Positions 15,935 through 26,353 of a stretch of DNA of 39,859 nt are shown here, in pieces (position 1 is the first letter of the stretch; each line of letters opens with the position of its first letter). The notes beneath the pieces were generated by a model that did no database searches, was not told the DNA's origin, and saw only the letters and a list, made by a program, of their open reading frames with translations. The position numbers and the translations under genes were made by a program. Source of the stretch: Holophaga sp. (lineage in GTDB: Bacteria > Acidobacteriota > Holophagae > Holophagales > Holophagaceae); contig JARLGP010000085.1 in the NCBI GenBank assembly GCA_031292735.1, positions 1 through 39,859 of the forward strand. The letters run 5' to 3'.

Positions 15935-15977
15935 CCTTGAAAGGATTGCGCCGCGGCATCACCAGGAACGGACGTCC

Positions 15978-16169
15978 TCAGGCCGAGTGGCCCCGGGGCT
16001 TGTCCAGGTCCTGCCGCACCACCTCCAGCTTCTTGACCGGGCAGCCGCTTTTGCAGGAGCCGCAGCCGGAGCCGCAGCCTCCGCCCACGGCCGAGCGCAG
16101 GAGGTCCTTGAGGAAGTAGAGGATGCAGAGCAGGGCCAGGGCCAGGGCAATGCAGGTTTGGATGGTCAT
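15978..16169 (-). CDS. FeoB-associated Cys-rich membrane peptide
   Basis: 63 aa. One N-terminal membrane helix (IQTCIALALALLCILYFLKDLL) is followed by a Gly/Cys knot GGGCGSGCGSCKSGCP with four closely spaced cysteines and a charged tail. This matches the small FeoB-associated Cys-rich membrane protein family found downstream of feoB, thought to help ferrous iron transport. Its ATG overlaps the feoB stop as ATGA, so translation is coupled. Confidence 0.88.
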   Translation of the reverse strand: MTIQTCIALALALLCILYFLKDLLRSAVGGGCGSGCGSCKSGCPVKKLEVVRQDLDKPRGHSA

Positions 16170-18340
16170 GACACCCCCAGGCCCAGGGCTTGTCCGCCCA
16201 GGATGGTGAACCAGGCCATGAGCCAGGCGAGGCCCAGGCCGTAGGTGAGGCTGAAGCCGGTCCACAGGAGGCTGCGGGTCTCCTTGAGGATCATGCCGAC
16301 GGTGCCCAGGCACGGCGTGTAGATGAGGATGAACACCATGAAGGCGAGCGCGGTGAGCGGGGTGAGGCCCGAGCGGGTGCGCAGGGCGTGCTGCAGGCCG
16401 CCCTCCCCGTCGCCGGAGGCTTCGCTGTGGTGGATCACCGCCATGGTGCTCACCACGATCTCTTTGGCCACGAACCCGGCGGTGAGGGCGATGCTGTCCT
16501 TCCAGGCTTCGGGCCGGCTGCGGTCCGGGTCCAGGATGGGCGCCAGGGCCGGCTGCAGGGTCTTGCCGATGCTGGCCGCCAGGCTGGTGTTCACCACCCG
16601 GCTCTGGTGGGCCAGGGCTAGGTCGTCCAGCCGGCTGGCCTCCTCGGCGGGGGGCAGGGCGAGGGCGCGCACCGCCGCCTCCTGGCGATGCAGCTCTTCG
16701 CTCCAGGAGCGGTTGGCGATGCCGGGGTAGTGCGACAGGAACCACACCAGGGTGGCGCCCACCAGGATGGTGGTGCCGGCCCGGGTGAGGAACACGCTGC
16801 CCTTCTCCCACATGTGGATGAGGGTGCTCTTCAGCACGGGCAGGCGGTACGGCGGCAGCTCCATGACGAAGGGGGCGGCCGTGCCCCGGAACAGGGTGAG
16901 GCGAAGCAGCTTGCCCACCACCATGGCCAGGGCGAAGCCCAGGAAGTGCATGGCCAGGATGGCCAAGGCGGCCTGCACCGGGGGGAAGAAGGTGCCGGCC
17001 AGGACGATGTAGATCTGCAGCCGGGCCGAGCAGGACATGAGCGGGGCCACCAGGATGGTGATGAAGCGGTCGGTGCGCGACTCGATGGTGCGGGTGGCCT
17101 GCACCGCCGGCACGTTGCAGCCGGTGCCCATGATCAGCGGGATGAAGCTCTTGCCGTGCAGCCCCATGAGGTGCATGAGCCGGTCCATGATGAAGGCGGC
17201 CCGGGACATGTAGCCGGTGTCCTCCAGGAAGGCGATGCAGCCCATGAGGATCATGATCACCGGCACGAACACCACCACCGCCCCCACCCCGGGGATGATG
17301 CCGTCCACCAGCAGGCTGGACAGCTCCCCTGGCGGCAGGTGGGCCCCGGCCCAGCCGTGCAGCAGGTTGAAGCCGCCGGCGATCCAGTCCTGGGGCACCT
17401 TCCCCAGCACGAAGGTGAGGGTGTAGACCGCGATCATGATGGCGATGAAGAGGGGGATGCCCAGCCAGCGGTGGGTGAGGACGGCGTCCAGGCGGGAGGT
17501 GAAGTCGGTGCGCGACCGGGCCGCCTGCTGGAGCACCTCTCCCACCAGGCCGTGGTTGAAGCCGTAGCGCCGTTCGGCCACCAGGGTGGCGCCGTCCGCG
17601 CCCAGGTGCGGCTCCAGGAAGTCCAGGCTGGCCTGGACCTGGGTGGTGATGGCCTGGCGGGCGTGGCTGCGCTCCACCTGGCGCAGGGCGTCCGGGGAGC
17701 GTTCCAGCAGCCGCAAGGCCAGCCAGCGGGGCGGGCAGGCCTGGGCCAACTGCTCGTCCCGCCGGATCTCCCGCTCGATCCGCTGCAGCTCCTGGTCCAG
17801 GTCGTGGCCGTAGTTCACCCCCGCCCCCGGGGCGGGCTCCCGGTACGGGGCCCTGGCGCAGCGGAGGACGGCCTCCCGCAGGGCCTGGATCCCTTCCTCC
17901 CGGTTGCCCACGGTGGCGATGACCGGGCCGCCCAGGAGCCGTTCCAGGGTCGCCAAGTCGATGCGCATGCCCTTCTTTTCGGCGTCGTCCATCATGTTGA
18001 GGGCGAACACGATGGGCCGGCGCAGCTCGAGCAGCTGGGTGGTCAGGTAGAGGTTGCGTTCCAGGTTGGAGGCGTCCAGCACGTTGACGATGACGTCCAC
18101 GCTGGGGTCGGCCACGAACCCGGCGGCGATCCGCTCATCCTCGCTCTGGGCGGAAAGGGAGTAGGTGCCCGGCAGGTCCACCACCTCCACCGGCCCATCC
18201 GGGCCCTGGAAGAAGCCGCTGCGGCGCTCGACGGTCACCCCCGGCCAGTTCCCCACATGCTGGTGGGAACCGGTGAGCGCGTTGAAGATCGTGGTCTTGC
18301 CGCAATTGGGGTTTCCGGCCAGGGCCAGGGTGGTGGTCAT
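16166..18340 (-). CDS. feoB: Ferrous iron transport protein B
   Basis: 724-aa inner-membrane Fe(II) transporter. The N-terminal G domain has G1 GNPNCGKTT (8-16), G3 DLPGTY, a G4 NMMD and a helical GDI-like spacer (~165-260). The membrane part contains the two inverted Gate repeats: FVPVIMILMGCIAFLEDTGY with FIPLIMGTGCNVPAV, and later GFVAKEIVVSTMAV with YTPCLGTVG. Cysteines near the pore are present. ATG 18340 has AGGAGG upstream and overlaps the feoA stop by one base (TGATG). It fits a lifestyle where soluble Fe(II) is plentiful, such as anoxic or iron-reducing habitats. Confidence 0.97.
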   Translation of the reverse strand: MTTTLALAGNPNCGKTTIFNALTGSHQHVGNWPGVTVERRSGFFQGPDGPVEVVDLPGTYSLSAQSEDERIAAGFVADPSVDVIVNVLDASNLERNLYLTTQLLELRRPIVFALNMMDDAEKKGMRIDLATLERLLGGPVIATVGNREEGIQALREAVLRCARAPYREPAPGAGVNYGHDLDQELQRIEREIRRDEQLAQACPPRWLALRLLERSPDALRQVERSHARQAITTQVQASLDFLEPHLGADGATLVAERRYGFNHGLVGEVLQQAARSRTDFTSRLDAVLTHRWLGIPLFIAIMIAVYTLTFVLGKVPQDWIAGGFNLLHGWAGAHLPPGELSSLLVDGIIPGVGAVVVFVPVIMILMGCIAFLEDTGYMSRAAFIMDRLMHLMGLHGKSFIPLIMGTGCNVPAVQATRTIESRTDRFITILVAPLMSCSARLQIYIVLAGTFFPPVQAALAILAMHFLGFALAMVVGKLLRLTLFRGTAAPFVMELPPYRLPVLKSTLIHMWEKGSVFLTRAGTTILVGATLVWFLSHYPGIANRSWSEELHRQEAAVRALALPPAEEASRLDDLALAHQSRVVNTSLAASIGKTLQPALAPILDPDRSRPEAWKDSIALTAGFVAKEIVVSTMAVIHHSEASGDGEGGLQHALRTRSGLTPLTALAFMVFILIYTPCLGTVGMILKETRSLLWTGFSLTYGLGLAWLMAWFTILGGQALGLGVS

Positions 18341-18588
18341 CAATCCTCCTCGGACACGAGGAGGCATGGACCCTCCTCCCGTCTGAGAGATAGGTGATAG
18401 CCCTTGATCACAAGTTTCATGGGATCCCCCAAGGGCGCCAATTTTTCCACCTGCAGCCGGGCCCCGCGGATGAACCCCGTCGCCGCCAGCCTCTGCCTGA
18501 TCCTCCCTTCCGCCAACACTTGAGAGACACGGCAGGCATCCCCGGGGTGCCGGCTGCTGAGCGGCTTGGGGCGATCTTGAGACATCAT
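18340..18588 (-). CDS. feoA: FeoA-family protein
   Basis: 82-aa SH3-like cytoplasmic partner of FeoB. It has the FeoA layout: IRQRLAATGFIRGARLQVEKLAPLGDPMKLVIKGYHLSLRREE. Two adjacent ATGs (18588 and 18585) follow GAGGAG with 5 or 8 bases of spacing, so either could start it. It is first in the feoA-feoB-Cys-rich-peptide operon, and diverges from the pgsA-like gene. Confidence 0.9.
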   Translation of the reverse strand: MMSQDRPKPLSSRHPGDACRVSQVLAEGRIRQRLAATGFIRGARLQVEKLAPLGDPMKLVIKGYHLSLRREEGPCLLVSEED

Positions 18589-18604
18589 CTCAACTCCTCG
18601 ATTC

Positions 18605-18633
18605 AGTTTACGAATAGTCGGCAACGGGAACAA
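18605..18633 (-). promoter_or_regulatory. Putative feoAB promoter
   Basis: On the minus strand TTGTTC (18633-18628), a 17-bp spacer and TAAACT (18610-18605) lie directly upstream of feoA. I see no clear Fur or DtxR box, so iron control is not shown by the sequence. Confidence 0.4.
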
Positions 18634-18694
18634 GCGGGAATACTGAGACACTAATCACAGGACAGGAATGCCCTTTGGATACAATTTCTAGGTA

Positions 18695-19264
18695 ATGGAC
18701 AGCATGGTCGTCACCCTCCCCAATGTTTTGACTCTGATGCGGATCCTCGCGGTCCCCTTCTTCGCCATTGCCGTCTGGTACGGCCACATGCCCGAGGCCT
18801 GCATGCTGTTCGTGGGCGCGGGGTTCACCGATGCCCTGGACGGCTACCTGGCCCGGCGTTTCAACCAGAAGTCCGAACTGGGGGCCCTGCTGGACCCGGC
18901 CGCGGACAAGCTGCTGATCACCACCGCCCTGATCCTGCTGGCCTTGCCCAAAGGCTGCCTGTTGGTGCGGATTCCCCCATGGGTGGCCATCCTGGCCATC
19001 TCCAGGGACGCGGTGATCTCCCTGGTGGCCCTGCTGGCCTACGACCACCAGCACCCCAGCCGGTTCCAGCCCTCCCGGCTGGGCAAGCTCACCACCTTCG
19101 TGGAACTGCTGGCCATCTCCCTGAGCCTGCTGCTCAACACCATCGGCCCCTATCCCTGGTACCGGTTCCTGGTGCCCTGGGTCTATTATCTGATGGCGGC
19201 CATGGTCCTGGCCTCCGGCATCCACTACTTTTTCCGCAGCACCCCCGACGAGGAACTGCCTTGA
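18695..19264 (+). CDS. pgsA: CDP-alcohol phosphatidyltransferase (PgsA-type)
   Basis: 189-aa inner-membrane enzyme. It contains the full CDP-alcohol signature DG-x2-AR-x8-G-x3-D-x3-D at about residues 48-70 (DGYLAR ... GALLDPAAD) and about five hydrophobic segments. The best match is CDP-diacylglycerol-glycerol-3-phosphate 3-phosphatidyltransferase, which makes phosphatidylglycerol phosphate; a cardiolipin-synthase-like role is possible. A TACAAT hexamer (18680-18685) sits so close to ATG 18695 that the transcript might be nearly leaderless, or start at ATG 18704. It overlaps the next gene as TTGA. Confidence 0.85.
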   Translation: MDSMVVTLPNVLTLMRILAVPFFAIAVWYGHMPEACMLFVGAGFTDALDGYLARRFNQKSELGALLDPAADKLLITTALILLALPKGCLLVRIPPWVAILAISRDAVISLVALLAYDHQHPSRFQPSRLGKLTTFVELLAISLSLLLNTIGPYPWYRFLVPWVYYLMAAMVLASGIHYFFRSTPDEELP

Positions 19265-20316
19265 GTGGAGACGCGGCGCCCCGGTTCGGAATCCCCCTCT
19301 CGGCCCTGATCCCGGCCCTGGGGGCGCTGGTCGCCCTCTGGTTCCTGCGCACCGCCCTGGTGCCGTTCTTCGCGGCCATCGTGCTGGCCTACCTGATGCA
19401 GCCCCTGGCGTCCCGGCTGGCCCGGTGGCTGTCCCGGGGCTGGGCCGCGGTGTTCGCCATCCTGGCCTTCACCCTGGGCTTCGGCCTGTTCATCTGGGCC
19501 CTGGTGCCGCCCTTCGTGGCCCAGATGGAGCGCCTGCTGGCCTCATTGCCGGCCTGGCAGGCCCAGGCCATCCAGCGCTGGCTGCCCTGGTTCCAGGCCC
19601 ATCCCGCCGTGCTGGCGAAGCTTCGCCAGGCCCTGGAAGCCTTGGATCCGGTGGAGTTCCTCAACGGCGCACGGCTGGCCGGCGCCGGCCTGGTGGCCTG
19701 GTTCCTGGAACTGATGACCCTGGTGCTGGTGCCGCTCATCGTCTACTACCTGCTGGTGGAGGGGCCCAACCTCACCCGGGGCCTGGATGAATTGATCCCG
19801 GCCCGGTTCAAGGCCAGGATCAACGGCCTGGCGGCGGAGATCAACAACCGCATGGGCGGCTACATCCGCGGCCAGCTGTCGGTGGCCGCGGTGATGTCCC
19901 TGCTGCAGGGCCTGGGCTTCCAGATCCTCGGGGTGCCCTACCCCTGGGTGCTGGGGCTGCTGGCCGGGGTGGCCAACGTGGTGCCCTACTCGCCCTACGT
20001 GACCGCCCTGCCCCTGGCCCTGCTGTTCTCGGCCCTGGCCGGGGCGGGCTGGGCCCACCTGCTGCTGGTGGTGGTGGTGTTCGAGCTGGTGCAGAAGGCC
20101 GAGGCCTTCTACTTCACCCCGGTGTGGGTGGGCCGGGCCAGCGGCCTGCACCCGCTGGAGGTGCTGCTGGCCATGTTCTGCTTCGGCTACGCCTTCGGCA
20201 TCTTCGGCCTGATCTTCGCGGTGCCCCTGATGATCGTGGCCAAGACCCTGTGCCGGGCCCTGGTGGCCCACTACCAGGCCCAGCCCTGGTTCAACCGGAA
20301 CGAGGGCGGGTCCTAG
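19261..20316 (+). CDS. AI-2E family permease (UPF0118/PF01594)
   Basis: 351 aa with about seven to eight hydrophobic segments. The central soluble loop and the family pattern near the C-terminus (GVPYPWVLGLLAGVANVVPY, then FELVQKAEAFYFTPVWVG and FGIFGLIFAVP) match AI-2E transporters such as YdiK, PerM and TqsA. Substrate is unknown; some members export signals or Na+. The start is a TTG at 19261 overlapping the pgsA stop (TTGA), with GAGGA 7 bases upstream. It ends in TAG inside a CTAG that also holds the ndk stop on the other strand. Confidence 0.85.
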   Translation: MSGDAAPRFGIPLSALIPALGALVALWFLRTALVPFFAAIVLAYLMQPLASRLARWLSRGWAAVFAILAFTLGFGLFIWALVPPFVAQMERLLASLPAWQAQAIQRWLPWFQAHPAVLAKLRQALEALDPVEFLNGARLAGAGLVAWFLELMTLVLVPLIVYYLLVEGPNLTRGLDELIPARFKARINGLAAEINNRMGGYIRGQLSVAAVMSLLQGLGFQILGVPYPWVLGLLAGVANVVPYSPYVTALPLALLFSALAGAGWAHLLLVVVVFELVQKAEAFYFTPVWVGRASGLHPLEVLLAMFCFGYAFGIFGLIFAVPLMIVAKTLCRALVAHYQAQPWFNRNEGGS

Positions 20317-20732
20317 ACCAGATCGTAGGCGCCGAAGAAGAACCCCAGTTCCCGCTGGGCGGAGGCGGGGCTGTCGGAGCCGTGGGTGGCGTTGCGGGTG
20401 AGGGATTCGGCGAACCGGGCGCGCAGGGTGCCCGGGGCGGCCTTGGCCGGATCGGTGGCGCCCATCAGGTCGCGCCAGCGGAGGATGGCGTTCTCCCCTT
20501 CCAGGCAGAGCAGCACCACCGGGCCTTCCACCATGAATGCTTCCAGGGTCGGATAGAAGGGCTTGCCCACGTGCTCCTGGTAGAACTCCCTGCAGATTTC
20601 CGGGGTGAGCCGGGCCAGCCGCATGCCGCGCAATACCAGGGACGCGCCCTCGATTTCACTGAGGATCTGTCCGACCTTGCCGGCCTGGACCGCGTTGGGC
20701 TTGATGATGGCGAAGGTGCGCTCGATGGCCAT
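20313..20732 (-). CDS. ndk: Nucleoside diphosphate kinase
   Basis: 139 aa. Transfers gamma-phosphate between NTPs and NDPs through a phosphohistidine. The start MAIERTFAIIKPNAV, the middle GPVVLLCLEGENAI and the active-site NATHGSDS with His117 are all standard. ATG 20732 was chosen because it gives the canonical N-terminus; a longer frame to 20777 adds 15 unconserved residues. Its stop codon shares CTAG (20313-20316) with the converging permease gene. Confidence 0.97.
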   Translation of the reverse strand: MAIERTFAIIKPNAVQAGKVGQILSEIEGASLVLRGMRLARLTPEICREFYQEHVGKPFYPTLEAFMVEGPVVLLCLEGENAILRWRDLMGATDPAKAAPGTLRARFAESLTRNATHGSDSPASAQRELGFFFGAYDLV

Positions 20733-20972
20733 GGTTCCTCTCCAGATATCAGGGTCGCTTGTTTCGGTTCCTGGCAAAAAGCCTGGTCAGCGGATTTTGC
20801 AACAAAAACCGCCCGAACGGAATGGGCAGCATACCATTGCCGGCCGGCCCCGGGCAGCGGAAGCCCGGAGCCGGAACCACGGGCATCCTTTGCTGTAATG
20901 AGCAAACAATAATGTTGGTTTCCCCACGAGGCAAATTTACCACCAATGCTGTGAAATTTTGGCCTTCGCAGG

Positions 20973-20978
20973 TACAAT
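20973..20978 (+). promoter_or_regulatory. Likely -10 element upstream of secA
   Basis: TACAAT (5/6 match) lies 28 bases before the secA ATG. The -35 region is weak (TGTGAA at 20950-20955). The 20733-21006 gap between ndk and secA contains AT-rich stretches around 20890-20960 and no other gene that I can support. Confidence 0.35.
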
Positions 20979-21006
20979 CGAGAGCTTGACGCGATTGGAT
21001 TCCCGC

Positions 21007-23652
<2,646 letters not shown>

Positions 23653-23663
23653 CTTCTAGGCAG

Positions 23664-25115
23664 CTACCAGCGCAGGTGGGCCATCATCTGCCAGCCCCGG
23701 AACGGGGGCAGGGTGACGCACTGCCCGCCGGCGCACACCTCCCCGCCCCGGAGCCGGCCGGCGGAGAGGTCCACGTACGAGCCCTTGGGCAGGTTCACCC
23801 GGATTCCCCCGTGGAACATCCGGGTGGCGTCGAACACCGCCACCGAGGAACGCTGCTGCATCAGGTAGACGGCGAACCGCGGTGAGCGGGCCAGCTGGAG
23901 GGTGAGGTCGGTCTCTTCGTAGGGGGTGGACCCGGGCGGGCGGTTGCGCTTGTCGCGCAGGGTGAGGCCGAGGCTCCACAGGGGAGTGAAACGCCAGGTG
24001 GCGGTGGCGTCGGTCTTCTTTTCCGGGTAGAGCACGGTCTTCAGGCCGTAGGTCCAGGCCAGGTCCAGCCGGTCGAAGGCGTCCTGCAGCTTGCAGCCGC
24101 CGTATAGGTTGTGCCCTTCCCTGCGGGTGCCCAAGTGGTCCTGCCGGTAGGTTCCGGCGCTGCCGAACAGGGTCAGGTCCGGCTCGGGCAGGGAATACTG
24201 GAGGTAGAGACGCCGGCCGAAGCCGTGGGCGAGATCGTTCTCCTCGGTGTCCCGGTCGGCCAGGGGCGGGTTGTTCAGGCCGTTGTCGAAGTTCTTGTAG
24301 TCCTTGTACTCCACCATCAGGAACCAGGCCCGGTGATGGTAGGAAAGATTGCCGTACAACCCGTCGCCCTGGCGCGGGTCCACCGGGGTGGGGAAGGGGG
24401 GCAGCTGCTGGTCGCGGAACTCGATCCGGCCCTGTTCCGCATAGTAGCTGAACGTGCCGGACCGGTCCTGGCCGGAGAGGCTGGCCGAGCGGCACTGGCG
24501 CAGCCCCATGGGCGGCAGGAAGGGCGGCACCCGCTCATCCCGGATGGTGCAGCCGCGGATCCCCACCCGCTGGTCGCGCAGATACTCCAGCGTCACCTCT
24601 CCGCCCGCCACCCGCTGGATGCGGTCGTGGTCCTCGCTGGTGACGCTGCCGCCGAGGCCGTGCAGCTCCAGCCGCCCGCTTCGATAGCGGGCATCCAGGC
24701 CGTCGATGGTGTCGAACCGGAGGATGGCGGGGTTCTGGATGACCGAAAGCGTCAGGCCCCGGCCCAGCAGGGTGTTGAAGTCGCCCCCCTGGAGGTTCCA
24801 GTGGCTGGCATCGAATTTGATGTAGCTCTTGTAAATAGAGGCTGTGCTCCGGTCCAGGGTGGCATTGGGGTCGGTCTGGTAGAAATTGACGTCGCGCAGG
24901 GTGATCCCGGCGGTCCAGAGGCCCAGGTTGCCCACCATGGAAAGCCCCTCCTGGACCTGCCGGGGCCGCTCCGTCGGGGTTCCGAAGGAGCGCGGGGCGG
25001 TGGCCATGAGGTTGTGCCGGTAGAGCAGGTCGGCGGTGGTCTCCAGGCTGAAGTCCTGGCCGGCCCGGAGCGCCAGGGCGCCCAGGGCGGCCAGGAGGAT
25101 GGTCCCGGGCCTCAC
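23664..25115 (-). CDS. Outer-membrane beta-barrel protein, DUF6029-like
   Basis: 483 aa with a signal peptide (about 1-19) and a long run of amphipathic strands ending in AHLRW, a typical barrel C-terminus. A central segment (HWNLQGGDFNTLLGRGLTLSV, then IDGLDARYRSGRLELHGLGG) resembles the DUF6029 group of outer-membrane proteins; I hold this loosely. Unusually for a barrel it has several cysteines, including two near the end (VCAGGQC), GCTIRDER, QCRSA and GGCKL. Its ATG overlaps the stop of the upstream TlpA gene as ATGA, so the two thioredoxins and the barrel are one operon. A role as a redox-controlled or ligand-carrying barrel is an inference from this context. Confidence 0.65.
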   Translation of the reverse strand: MRPGTILLAALGALALRAGQDFSLETTADLLYRHNLMATAPRSFGTPTERPRQVQEGLSMVGNLGLWTAGITLRDVNFYQTDPNATLDRSTASIYKSYIKFDASHWNLQGGDFNTLLGRGLTLSVIQNPAILRFDTIDGLDARYRSGRLELHGLGGSVTSEDHDRIQRVAGGEVTLEYLRDQRVGIRGCTIRDERVPPFLPPMGLRQCRSASLSGQDRSGTFSYYAEQGRIEFRDQQLPPFPTPVDPRQGDGLYGNLSYHHRAWFLMVEYKDYKNFDNGLNNPPLADRDTEENDLAHGFGRRLYLQYSLPEPDLTLFGSAGTYRQDHLGTRREGHNLYGGCKLQDAFDRLDLAWTYGLKTVLYPEKKTDATATWRFTPLWSLGLTLRDKRNRPPGSTPYEETDLTLQLARSPRFAVYLMQQRSSVAVFDATRMFHGGIRVNLPKGSYVDLSAGRLRGGEVCAGGQCVTLPPFRGWQMMAHLRW

Positions 25116-25597
25116 CGGGCCAGGCTCTTGGCCACCGCCGAGAACAGCGCGCGCTCGTCACCGGGCAGGTAGCCGCTGTGGTTGTAGACCATGGAGCCCT
25201 GCCGGTCGATGACCACGGTGTACGGCACCCCCCCTTCGGGGTTGAACACCCGGCAGACGCTGGCGTCGGGATCCAGCAGCACGGTGAAGCTGAACCCGCG
25301 GCCCTGGACATAGGGGTTCACCTCGGCCATGGTCCGCCCGTCGTCGATGGCGATGGCCAGCACCAGCACCTCCGGGCAGGTGAGGTGCAGCTCCTGCAGC
25401 TTCTTCAGCGATTTGGTGCAGGGCCCGCACCAGGTGGCCCAGAAATCCAGCACGATCACCTGCTTGCGCAAGTGGTCGGCCAGCCGGAAGGCGGAGCCGT
25501 CCAGCTGTTTCAGGCTGAACGGGGGTACCGGTCCGGCCGTCAGGGTGCCCAGGCCCAGGGCCAGGGCCAGGCCGAGGTGGGCGAAGGGTCTCGGCAT
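25112..25597 (-). CDS. TlpA/ResA-type thioredoxin, periplasmic
   Basis: 161 aa. The signal peptide is MPRPFAHLGLALALGLGTLTAG. The thioredoxin fold follows, with IVLDFWATWCGPCTKSL (Cys57-Gly-Pro-Cys60) and the cis-Pro region GGVPYTVVIDRQG. Proteins of this family reduce disulphides outside the cytoplasm, often for cytochrome c maturation or for a specific client. It lies 3 bases after the first TlpA gene and overlaps the barrel gene, so the barrel is a likely client. Confidence 0.85.
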   Translation of the reverse strand: MPRPFAHLGLALALGLGTLTAGPVPPFSLKQLDGSAFRLADHLRKQVIVLDFWATWCGPCTKSLKKLQELHLTCPEVLVLAIAIDDGRTMAEVNPYVQGRGFSFTVLLDPDASVCRVFNPEGGVPYTVVIDRQGSMVYNHSGYLPGDERALFSAVAKSLAR

Positions 25598-25600
25598 GGG

Positions 25601-26209
25601 CTACGGGGTCAGCAGGGCGTTGATCTTGGCGGTCACCGCGGCCAGGTTGAGGCCGCCCTGGAGGTACTGGACGTTGAACGCCTGGTCGATCAGCACCAGG
25701 GTGGGGAAGCCCCCGGTGACGCTCACGTAGGCCTTTTCCGCGGTCCCGTTGGCGGTTCCGCTCGGGTCGTTCATCACGGTCTGGGTGAGATGATAGTTGC
25801 CGGCCCATTGCTGCAGTCCGGCCGGGGTGACCGGGGCGCCGTTGGCGTCCTCGGCCAGGCAGGTGACCACCGCCAGGCCCTTGGGGCCGTAGGTCTGGTA
25901 GAGGTACTGGACGGCCGGGGCGTCCTGCTGGCAGAACCCGCACCACATGGCGGAAACATCCAGAAGGATCACCTTGCCCTTGAGCTGGGACAGGCGGAAC
26001 GGGGCGCCGCTGGCGCTGAGGCCCTGGAGGTCGGTGGCCGGCTGGCCCAGGCGGGCCAGCGGCGCCGGGCCGTCCTGGAAGGCCTCCGCGGCCCCGGGGG
26101 CGGCCATGGGCGCGGGGCAGGAGGGGGCGCGCTGGGCGAAGGCGCCGGAAGGGCTCTGGGCGGCCAGCAGGCACACGAATCCCAGGGAAGCTGCTGCATC
26201 TCGTTTCAT
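25601..26209 (-). CDS. TlpA-like thioredoxin with CGFC motif, secreted
   Basis: 202 aa with a signal peptide ending near AFAQ (residue ~26). After a Pro/Ala-rich spacer comes a thioredoxin fold: GKVILLDVSAMWCGFCQQDAP with Cys90-Gly-Phe-Cys93, and later GGFPTLVLIDQAFNV with the cis-proline. The aromatic third position of the CXXC differs from the WCGPC of its neighbour, so the two may have different redox potentials. AGGAG lies 8 bases before the ATG. It is the first gene of the three-gene operon, divergent from rapZ with 144 bases between. Confidence 0.82.
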   Translation of the reverse strand: MKRDAAASLGFVCLLAAQSPSGAFAQRAPSCPAPMAAPGAAEAFQDGPAPLARLGQPATDLQGLSASGAPFRLSQLKGKVILLDVSAMWCGFCQQDAPAVQYLYQTYGPKGLAVVTCLAEDANGAPVTPAGLQQWAGNYHLTQTVMNDPSGTANGTAEKAYVSVTGGFPTLVLIDQAFNVQYLQGGLNLAAVTAKINALLTP

Positions 26210-26353
26210 ACGGTTTCTCCTGGGCCTTTGGATGCACCGGAGGGGCTCCGCATCTTGGTCCGGCACATTTCTTTTTTTCAGCTCCGGGGCGCCGGCTTTT
26301 TCTTCCCGGGGATACCTGCTGACAACGGCTTGGCTTTGTGGTTGGCTAGTGCT

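Noticed and set aside
25178..26353. Upstream extension of rapZ (675-codon frame)
   Set aside because: RapZ homology begins exactly at ATG 26354; the earlier part is antisense to the two TlpA genes.
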